Positions 55,679 through 64,000 of a stretch of 64,000 nucleotides of DNA are shown piece after piece (position 1 is the stretch's first letter; each line of letters starts with the position of its first letter). Below the pieces are notes generated by a model. The model was not told the origin of the DNA. It made no database searches and saw only the letters and a program-made list of their open reading frames with translations. Origin of the DNA: Anthoceros angustus (Eukaryota > Streptophyta > Anthocerotopsida > Anthocerotales > Anthocerotaceae); the NCBI GenBank assembly GCA_010909165.1, contig VJWM01000118.1:248001-312000 (forward strand), given 5' to 3'. The position numbers and the translations under genes are program-made.

Positions 55679-58570
55679 GACCGGGAGAGGATGAGGACGC
55701 AGCAGGATCCTCGATTGGGGTAGAAGCCTCGCCCCTTTAATGTGGCGGACCTGATGATGAATCAGCACCTTGTGTCCTTTCGATCCGAGGATAACCCAAA
55801 TACCCACAAGAGGTCCGTCGGGCCGTTAGGGAAACCCAGCCTCGGAGCACCAAAGCCGTGAAGGGTAGCAGGAAGTGAGGGTGGTGTCCCATACGGACCT
55901 GTGGGCGCCAGTGGTACAAGTGGAGATTGGATGTATCATCAAGGATGTACTTGGACACGGGTCCGAGTCAACCTCATCACCGGCCACGCAAAATTGGGCT
56001 TCACATCCTTCGAACCTCAACGAAGACTCGAGAATGGCGTATATGTCAAGAAGAGATCCGCGGGGAGTTAACCGAGTCTTGGCCACCATAGCCGTGCACC
56101 CTACAAACCGGATTTTGTTGTGATCAAACCGCCGGACCATTAGGGTATGAGGTGTTGTCTGCCATGGGGTTGGCCCAAAGCTACACTTTGGAAGGAAGGA
56201 GATTCACTTCAAGCCGGTGGACTGGGACCCTAAGGTGCGAGAAGGGAGGGTTGCTATCACCGGAGCAAGGACACCTATTGTGGGAAACCGTGAGCACTAC
56301 TGGGTATACCTCGGAGGACTCCAGCGGCGAACAAGATAGTTCCGAGGAGGCGACTTTTCGCCAAGATCCGCGGTCCGAGGAGGAGATGGACTACCGCGGG
56401 ATGCCTTTGGTGCGGAAGTGGTTGATTGTTTTAGTAAACGCCACAACGGGCCGGAGGAAGGAAGTGAAGAGGAGGTCGGACCAAAGACAAGGGGAGACAA
56501 CAAGAGTCGGACCAAGGAAAAGCGGACATCAAGGAGTAACACGATTCACCTCCGACGAGCTCAGAGAGAATGGGGATGCGAGAGGACGATCCCGAGAGGA
56601 GGACGAGGGTTTGGACGCAAAGAGGCAAAGACGGAACGGAGACTGAACCCGGACGACGTGGAAGAAGTGGAGGTCCGCCAGCAAATTCAAGTTTAAGAAA
56701 GGCATGCCTCCGGACCAAGGAAGGACTAAAGCATGGGGAGTTTTATGAGGTGTTCGCCTTCAAGGTCACGACATGAAGGGCATTCAAGAAGTGGGAGAGC
56801 ATAAGATCGATTTGAAGCCGGGAGCGCCAATGACAATACAAGCTCAACCCCAAGTATTCGATCAAGGTGAAGGAGGTCCTTGATAAGTACCGAGGCAGAC
56901 ATCATTTTCCCCATCGTCAACAGCCGAGTGGGTCGCTACCGATTGTGGTGGTTCCCAAGAAACAACCAGACAAATTGCATGCCAAGATTGGAGGAAGCTC
57001 AACGCAACGGAGAAGGACCACTTCCGATGCCATTCAGAGACGACATTTTGGACAAGGTGGACGGACTGACTACTTACTCCTTCCTCGGATGGCTACTCCG
57101 GATATAACCAATTGCACCTAAGGGAGTTTGACCGGGAGAGGATGAGGACGCAGCAGGATCCTCGATTGGGGTAGAAGCCTCGCCCCTTTAATGTGGCGGA
57201 CCGATGATGAATCGGCACTGTGTCCTTTCGACACCGAGGATAACCCAAATACCGGCAAGAGGTCCGTCGGGCCGTTAGGGAAACCCAGGTGAGCACCAAA
57301 GCCGGAAGGGTAGCATGGAAGTGAGGGTGGTGTCCCATACGGACCCGGGCGATGGTACAAGTGGAGATTTGGATGTATCATCAAGGATGTACCGTTGGAC
57401 ACGGGTCCGAGTCAACCTCATCACGCCACGGCAATTGGGCTTCACATCCTTGAACCCTCAACGAAGACTCGAGAATGGCGGACATGTCAAGAAGAGATCC
57501 GGCGGGGAGTTAACCGAGTCTTGGCCACCATAGCGCACCCTACAAACCGGATTTTGTTGTGATCAAACCGGCCGGACCATTAGGGTATGAGGTGTTCTTT
57601 GGGCGGCCATGGGGTTGGCCCAGACGAAAGGAGATTCACTTCAAGCCGGTGGTGGGACCCTAAGGTGCGAGAAGGGAGGGTTGCTATCACCGGAGCAAGG
57701 ACACCTATTGTGGAAGCTGAGCACTACGAAGGGTATACCTCGGAGGACTCCACTGGCGACGAACAAGATAGTTCCGAGGAGGCGTACCCTTTCGCCAAGA
57801 TCCGCTGGTCCGAGGAGGAGATGGACTACCGGCGGGATGCCTTTGGTGCGGAAGTGATTGATTGTTTTGGAGTAAACGCCACAACGGGGCTGGAGGAAGG
57901 AAGTGAAGAGGAGGTCGGACCAGCACAAGGGGGAGACAGCGAAGAGTCGGACCAAGGAAAAGCGGACATCGAAGGAGTAACACGATTCACCTCCGACGAG
58001 CTCTTCAGAGAATGGGGGATGCGAGAGGACGATCCCCGAGAGGAGGACGAGGGGTTTGGACGCAGAGGCCGGCAGGAGAGACAGTGAACCGGACGGCGTG
58101 GAAGAAGTGGAGGTCCGGCCGCAAATTCACGAAGTTTAAGAAAGGCATGCCTCCGGACTGAAGGAAGGACTAAAGCACTGGGGAGTTTTATGAGGTGTTC
58201 GCCTTCAAGGTCACGGACATGAAGGGCATTCAAGAAGTGGGAGAGCATAAGATCGATTTGAAGCCGAGGCGGTGCGTCAAGATCAATACAAGCTCAACCC
58301 CAAGTATTCGATCAAGGTGAAGGAGGTCCTTGATAAGTACACGGAGGCGGACATCATTTTCCCCATCGTCAACAGCGAGTGGGTCGCTTGTGGTGGTTCC
58401 CAAGAAACAGCCAAATTCGGTATGCCAAGATTGGAGGAAGCTCAACGCCGCAGCGGAGAAGGACCACTTCCGATGCCATTCGTGACGACATTTTGGACAA
58501 GGTGGTGGACGGACTACTTACTCCTTCTGGATGGCTACTCCGGATATAACCAATTGCACCTAAGGGAGTG
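55679..58570. repeat. Tandem duplication of 1,450 bp across T3 protease-RT
   Basis: GACCGGGAGAGGATGAGGAC at 55679 recurs at 57129. Copy 1 ends at about 57126 and copy 2 at about 58570, both with AATTGCACCTAAGGGAGT. The join reads GGGAGTTTGACCGGG; AGT is shared by both donor ends. Each copy has a protease active site and the RT N-terminus. Copies differ by small indels. T1 and T2 are single-copy here. Confidence 0.92.
55826..57126 (+). pseudogene. pol: T3 protease and RT N-terminus, first copy
   Basis: The active site lies in TTGGACACGGGTCCGAGTC at about 55950 (L-D-T-G, then a shift before V-N-L-I-T). GVLSAMGLA..-type GYEVLLGRPW remains are at about 56150. An acidic linker (56297-56700) follows, then KEVLDKYRG/ISTEADIIFPIVNS with a shift, VVPKK and LPMPFRDDILDKVDG. 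It stops at the duplication joint before the RT catalytic motif. Confidence 0.8.
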
Positions 58571-58780
58571 GGGACAAGACGACCTTCACTACGGAGTGGG
58601 GGTGCGTTTACAAGAGAAGTGCCTTTGGGATGACCGGAGCGCTGTGGTCGCTCATGCGTATGGTGACCAACGCCTTCCGTGACTTCCGAGGGACTTCATG
58701 GAGATATTCTGGATGATTTTGTGTGCATGGGGAGCAGGACAAACACCTTGGGCATCTAAGAAGGTGCTTGAGCGCCGGAG
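57127..58780 (+). pseudogene. pol: T3 protease and RT, second copy
   Basis: Repeats the protease (LDTG at about 57391) and linker; 57587-58087 is open for 166 codons with EEMDYRRDAFGAEVIDCF. RT reads KEVLDKYTEADIIFPIVNSE, RLEEAQRRSGEGPLPMPF and LLDGYSGYNQLHLREWGQDD, then MEIF.LDDFVCM at about 58705-58730, where the catalytic FLDDF is one base short. PTPEKCYFGMTEG follows. This copy, and not the first, continues into RNase H. Confidence 0.83.
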
Positions 58781-59440
58781 ACTCAATTGAGCCTACACCC
58801 GAGAAATGCTACTTTGGAATGACGGAGGGAATCTTGTCGACATGTGGGCTGGAATCGAGGTGGACCAGACAAGGTCCGGTCATCCGCCTCCACCGACGAA
58901 CCTAAAGGAGCCGAGAGGTTTCGGAATGGTGGGATACTACCGGTTTATTAAGGACTTTGCGAAGAGGGCGCTAAGTTGTAACCATGCGAAGGAGGAGGTT
59001 TGGACCGTCTGGGAGCGAGAGGAGGCCTTCGGATTTTGTAACACCTTGGTAAGCGCACGGTTCTAAGAGGACCGGATCGAGCAGAAATTTCATGTGTATG
59101 TAGATGTGTCCGCTTTTGCTATCGGAGTAGTGCCGAGCCGTGACGACAAGCGGGATTATCCCGTATACTACCGGACGACACCACCCACGCGAACGAAAAT
59201 ACACAACTACAGAAGGGTAATCGGTATGGTATATGTCCAAGAAATTCGACACTACCTACTACCGTGAGTTTGTGTTCTATGTAGACCACTTTGAAGCATC
59301 CGGTGAATAAGACGGACCGTCCGGACGGATAGCAAGGTGGATATTGTTGCTGCAGGAGTTCACGTCAAGTGGAAACAAGACAAGGGAGGCAAGACCAAAA
59401 TGCGATTTCATCACGATTGAAAACAGAGCAGTGTGAGAGA
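58781..59440 (+). pseudogene. pol: T3 RT connection and RNase H
   Basis: FGMVGYYRFIKDFAKRA (58923) is the YYRRFI segment. EQKFHVYVDVSAFAIGVVPS (59080) holds the first catalytic Asp of RNase H. HYLLP-type and VLCRPL/VDHF remains and ARWILLLQEF-like sequence follow to 59430 in shifted frames. Confidence 0.8.
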
Positions 59441-60748
59441 TCGGAAGATGCGCTTGGATGAGACATTGGTTGCCGCAGAAAAGTACAACCGAGGAGCCCA
59501 GACCGAACCCCAAGCTACGAACCGGGCAGCCTTAGTGTGGCGAGAAGGGAGGGTCCGCCGCGTCCGACCCTCTGAAGAAATAGAGCGGTACTGGGAATGG
59601 AGCTTCAAAATCGACTCGTGATGAGGGAGGCATTCGTGCACTATGCTCGACCCTTCGTAATGTACAACGGTGTGTGTTCAAATTAGGGCCTGACGGAGAA
59701 CGAAGGTACTTGCAACCCAGAGAGGAGCGGGTCAAGGGAATGCACGAAGGATTGGGGGTGGACACTACGCAAAGACAGTCACCACCAAAAGATTTTGAAG
59801 CGGATACCGGTGGCCAACAATGTATGGGGACACCCACCGCTTAGGAAGAAGTGTGATGCTTGTCGGATCGGAAAGCCAACCCCGACGACACAAAGGGCCG
59901 CTAGTACCGATATTGGCACCGCACCTTCGAAAAGTGGGGTATTGACTTTGTTGGACCTATACGACCTCGACAAGACACACACAAAGGAGATACATCCCGT
60001 GGCAACGACATCGCACTGTGGGTAGAGGCGGTGGCGACAAGAACGGACTCGCAAATACCGTGGCCAAATTCTGTCGAGAACATCATAACCCGACGGATGT
60101 CCGTAGCTTGGTAAGTGATAGGGGAACCCATTTCCTTAATGATGTGGTGGCCGCCATGACGGAGTATTTCGCATCAATCATCGCAAGACGGCACCCTACA
60201 ATCCTAAGGCCAATGGGCCGAGAGAAGACAAATGGGCTCATCTGGATCTCAATAAACTCACGGAACTACGCCCATGATCGATACCAAGCCGCCATCCGCA
60301 CTGTATGCCCGACGCAGAGAAGCCACACAACGGACCCTTACTTGACCTACGGACACTCTCCGTAATGCCGTGAGAGTTTGAAGTGCCCACTTTTCGAGTA
60401 ATGATGGAAGGGAGACCGATGAAGAGGAAAGCCACCGAGCGACTCTTGGGGTTTGTGCAAGACAGAGGAGGAAGAAGCTCACCAAGATGCGCTTGGTGCA
60501 AAACCAAAAGATTTGGCACGATCGATCGCGAATCGAGTATGTAAAGGAAGGGACCGCCTCCTTTATGATAGTCGTCACATGCATTTTCCGTGCAAACTTC
60601 ACCGAGATGGATGGGTCCGTACCAAGTGGTGCAAGTATATGACAACGGGTCCACCCACGCCTAGATGGAGAGCTGCCCACTCGAAACGGGCGGGTGAAGA
60701 AGTATCATGCTTAGTGTTGGCGAGACGCCAACAGATGAGAAGGGAGTA
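59440..60748 (+). pseudogene. pol: T3 integrase
   Basis: The zinc-binding part is HEGLG (about 59740) and PLRKKCDACRIGKPT (about 59840). The catalytic core has FEKWGIDFVGPIRPRQDTHK (about 59925), DIALWVEAVAT, LVSDRGTHFLNDVVAAMTEY (about 60105) and, shifted, GREKTNGL, where the catalytic Glu is expected. The C-terminal part includes TYGHSP, HFPCKLH and RMRWVR-like remains, ending RVKKYHA. It stops just before the polypurine tract and has no chromodomain. Confidence 0.87.
60737..60748 (+). promoter_or_regulatory. T3 polypurine tract
   Basis: GAGAAGGGAGTA directly before the 3' LTR start TGTGGGCTATGC, identical to T2. Confidence 0.9.
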
Positions 60749-60992
60749 TGTGGGCTATGCACTCGGGAGTTAAGAAATAAGTAGGGTTTCGCTTTTTTAG
60801 GATTGAAGGATAAATAAGGCGGAAAAGGAGGAATAAATTGGGGTAGCGCCGGACGAGGCTCGAGTATACTCCGACTGGAGTGAACAACGGACCCCTGTAC
60901 CACTATGGCAAGCTCCGGACTACGCCGAGTAACGGATAAGTCCGAACCCACCCAGTGTCAAAATAGGATAAGTACGCCAAAGTAACCTAGGA

Positions 60993-62965
60993 GCGAGGCG
61001 TGAGGATGACGAGGCGCCACGTGGACGGCCCCGAGTGGAGGTCGGGCATGCAGAGGTCAGACCGTAACCTTGCGAGGCCGTTATAGCGGTATTCACGCCC
61101 GCGGCGCGCGTAAGGCCGCAGTAAGCGGGTCGAGTAAGCCATGCACTCGCGCTACGGACAACGAAGAGGCGCCTTCCGCAGCCATTTCCACAAGCGCGCC
61201 AAGGAGGGAGGTCATTTCCGCGCAGCCTCCGCAATCCTCACCTTGCGCCCGCAATCCGGCTCTGGCGCTATCTTTTGGGCGCCGCCCAGAGCGCGCATCA
61301 CAAGGTTGGAGCAACGAACGCGGAGGAACATCGTGCGCCGACTCGCCAGCCACAAAGAACAAGAGAGGAGGAGAAAGCAATGGCACCCAAAAGCCGACGG
61401 TTCTGGGAGCCATGGACCTCGTGGAGCGCAACATTGTGACCCGCTATCCGGACTTCGGGCCCCGGGCCGGAGGAAGCAGGGGAATTGGTGCAGAGTGGCA
61501 TCCGGACGTGTTCCAAATGGTCTCGACCTTTGACAACGCTACCTAGTCCGGAGTTTGCCCGAAGATCTTGGCGGCGATCAACAAGGAGGTCCGATCCAAG
61601 AACCTCCGGAGGACCCGAGGCGATGGACCTTGAGGTCCCGAGGATGGCCTACAACCGCTCAAGGAGGAAGAAGGGGCGTGAGGCGGGGCGGCGCCACGTG
61701 GGCCACAGTGGAGGTCGGGCATGCGGTGAGCCGGGGCCGTAACCTTGCGAGGCCGTTATAGCGGTATTCACGCCCGCGGCCGCGGCGTAAGGCAGTGGAG
61801 CGTGGGGTCGATGCCATGGACCCACAGCGATTCTGGACAGGCGCCTTCCGTGATTACTTCCTGGCCAAGGAGGGAGGTCATTTGCTGCAGACCTCAGACA
61901 ATCCTCACGGTCCCTTGCGCTCCGCAATCCGGCTCTGGCTCTTTTGGGCGCCCAGTCGGCTTAGGCGTGGCGCCCGTCGAGGTTGCAGCGGCGAAGGAGG
62001 AACATCGTGCCCGGACTCGGCCCGGCTCTGACAAGAGGAGGAGAAAGCAATGGCACCCAAAAGCCGGATGAGCCATGGACCCTCGTGGGCGCAACATTGT
62101 GACCCGCGCTATCCGGACTTGGCCTGGGCGGAGGCGATTGGTGCGGGAGTGGCATCTGGGCGTGTTCCAAATGGTGGACCTTTGACAACGTCACTCTAGT
62201 CCGGAGTTTGCGGAAGATCTTGGCGATCAACAAGGAGGTCCGATCCAAGAACCTCGGGAGGACCGGGCGATGGACCTTGGAGGTCCCGAGGATGGCCTAC
62301 AACCGCCCAAGGAGGAAGAAGGGGCGTGAGGCGGGGCGGCGCCACGTGGGCCACAGTGGAGGTCGGGCATGCGGTGAGCCGGGGCCGTAACCTTGCGAGG
62401 CCGTTATAGCGGTATTCACGCCCGCGGCCGCGGCGTAAGGCAGTGGAGCGTGGGGGTCGATGCCATGGACCCACAGCGATTCTGGACAGGCGCCTTCCGT
62501 GATTACTTCCTGGCCAAGGAGGGAGGTCATTTGCTGCAGACCTCAGACAATCCTCACGGTCCCTTGCGCTCCGCAATCCGGCTCTGGCTCTTTTGGGCGC
62601 CCAGTCGGCTTAGGCGTGGCGCCCGTCGAGGTTGCAGCGGCGAAGGAGGAACATCGTGCCCGGACTCGGCCCGGCTCTGACAAGAGGAGGAGAAAGCAAT
62701 GGCACCCAAAAGCCGGATGAGCCATGGACCCTCGTGGGCGCAACATTGTGACCCGCGCTATCCGGACTTGGCCTGGGCGGAGGCGATTGGTGCGGGAGTG
62801 GCATCTGGGCGTGTTCCAAATGGTGGACCTTTGACAACGTCACTCTAGTCCGGAGTTTGCGGAAGATCTTGGCGATCAACAAGGAGGTCCGATCCAAGAA
62901 CCTCGGGAGGACCGGGCGATGGACCTTGGAGGTCCCGAGGATGGCCTAGCCAGAAGGAGGAAGAA
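60993..62965. repeat. Triplicated block of about 650 bp in the T3 3' LTR
   Basis: Unit 0 about 60993-61672, unit 1 61673-62320, unit 2 62321-62965. Units 1 and 2 appear identical except for one G (GTGGGGTCG against GTGGGGGTCG) and the last few bases; unit 0 is clearly diverged. Joins occur at GGCGTG, a motif present at both ends of the block. The 5' LTR has one copy (about 49600-50255). Confidence 0.93.
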
Positions 62966-64000
62966 GGGGCGTGGTGCAGCCCCTTAAGGCGAAGGGAAGA
63001 TAGGGCCGACCCAGGGCCTCGAGGCACGCAGCGGACAACCAACGGATGGTTGATATCCGATCCGGATACGAGTAAGGGCGGTAGCCGGATCATTGTCCAT
63101 TGAACGCCACCAAGGTGGATCACCTTGGTGATAACCGCTGGTATTCTCGCATGCGCCAATGGGAAGAGAGCGACTGGGAAGGATTATCTTCGGTTCAGAG
63201 GCACGCAAGCTAAGGAGCGAAGCCTCGCCATCGGGGCCATACACGATTCATGTATGGGGACATTTCGAGCTCTGAAGGAGGGAGAGCTTGAGCGCCCGAA
63301 GGCCGGAGGCCCGCCAAGTAGAGCGTGCAAGGGCGCCGAGGTGGGGGTCGCCCTTCAAGACCAAGCGGACTCGGGAGGAGGACGATCGAGGATTCCGGAC
63401 TCCATACGCGAGCGAACCCCTCACCACCTGTGGAAGTTTGGGAGGCGATTCCCCTTCCCTCCTTTTGGTGCCCCTCGGGAGGAGGCAAGAGGTCAAGAGG
63501 CGGTGGGAGGCGTTGGCGGCTCGGCACCGGCAGACAATGACAACCACGGCCGGGCTGCGAGCCCCACGAACTCGGGGAGCCGATGCCGGAGGGGCGCTGG
63601 CGCACCGGCTGCAACAGCCAACAACCACGACGCCGAGCCCGACGAACGCGGAGCAAGAGGCGGAAGACGGTGCCGCTTACCAACGCAAAGACCTCGAAGG
63701 TGCCGACTTACCCCCGCCACGGAGTGGCAAGAGGTCAAGAGGCGTAAGGAGGGCAGAAGGGACGTGGCCCAGGAGGTCACCGGCAGCCCACCTCGAGCCG
63801 TCCTGCCCCCGATGTGAAGGGGCAAAAGAGCTTGCTCCCGACCCCTCACCTCCTCCGAGCCCTGTGAGAAAGAGGGCACAAAGGAGTTAGAGGCCAAGAG
63901 GGCCAAGAGGGTGAGACTCGGACCTCACCACTGTGACCGAGGGTCCCGATTAGGTCCGAGAACCCACCGACTCTCGGATCGGTATGGAGGTCCTCGGATC
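61380..64000 (+). pseudogene. T3 U3 accessory ORF, 3' LTR copy
   Basis: Because of the triplication the N-terminal part occurs three times, with ATGs at 61380 (631 bp from the LTR start), 62050 and 62699, each beginning MAPKSR. Only the last is followed by the core and tail: GRIIF-like remains near 63180, CMGTFRALKEGELER (63256), KTKRTREEDDRGFRTPYASE (63358) and EGAKELAPDPSPPPSPVRKR (63818). The frame is broken at several points. Confidence 0.62.

Larger units (their letters stand above)
49355..64000 (+). mobile_element. T3, Tat/Athila-like element, right end outside window
   Basis: Plus-strand member of the T2 family: 5' LTR 49355-53694, internal 53695-60748, 3' LTR from 60749. It carries a 1,450-bp duplication across protease and RT and a triplicated block in the 3' LTR. 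The 5' terminus reads TCTCAGGCTATGC where the 3' LTR has TGTGGGCTATGC. The right target duplication cannot be seen; the five bases to the left are AGAGG. Confidence 0.92.
60749..64000 (+). repeat. T3 3' LTR, truncated by window end
   Basis: Matches the 5' LTR from its start; the last base of the window is still in U3. An extra 1.3 kb comes from two added copies of a 648-bp block. Palindromic array, TATA and U5 lie beyond the window. Confidence 0.92.

Overview
This window looks like repeat-dense heterochromatin from a plant nuclear genome. I found no complete host gene, no tRNA or rRNA gene and no CRISPR array. Almost everything recognisable is Ty3/gypsy LTR retrotransposon. Plant origin is inferred from tRNA-iMet-like and tRNA-Asp-like primer binding sites, LTRs above 4 kb, Reina-like and Tat/Athila-like pol proteins, and a plant-type RING-H2 remnant.

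1-7.35 kb, AT-rich host-type DNA: a 2,061-bp unit repeated in tandem (copies at 5-1844, 1845-3905 and 3906-4923). Each full unit has a (TTTA)n tract and a RING-H2 remnant broken over three frames. Then come a 356-bp MITE candidate (5053-5408), a 33/34-bp minisatellite (6147-6313) and anonymous AT-rich sequence.

7.35-49.05 kb, a nested complex bounded by two copies of a ~90-bp host sequence (7354-7442 and 48961-49050). The outer material is a Reina-like chromovirus family: A1 (5' LTR, gag, protease, RT; 7442-10366) and a second, more decayed copy A2 (gag to integrase and 3' LTR; about 44480-48963). Between them lies T0, a GC-rich LTR plus leader that starts at 10367 and ends near 44217. T0 is itself split by two younger Tat/Athila-like elements on the minus strand: T1 (12327-26819, target duplication CTACC) and T2 (27454-41502, near-duplication ACCGG/ACCGA).

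49.36-64.0 kb: T3, a plus-strand relative of T2, with a complete 5' LTR (49355-53694), internal region (53695-60748) and a 3' LTR cut by the window end.

The main biological observation is that T0, T1, T2 and T3 all carry an accessory ORF inside the LTR. In T1-T3 its ATG lies 617-648 bp from the LTR start, and it is always upstream of the LTR TATA box. It is therefore a U3-resident ORF, and each full element carries two copies. Its core (LVREF-like motif, then DHMGDNLLVF...GK.VDWGRIIF) resembles the plant family called putative plant transposon protein. In T2/T3 a dense array of the palindrome AGTCCGGACT sits between this ORF and the promoter.

A caution applies to every pseudogene call in the GC-rich elements. 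Differences between near-identical repeat copies are mostly 1-6 base indels centred on CpG-rich spots, while AT-rich stretches are conserved exactly. Some frameshifts may be sequencing errors. By contrast, A1 protease-RT is one frame broken only by four nonsense codons. All domain assignments are by eye.
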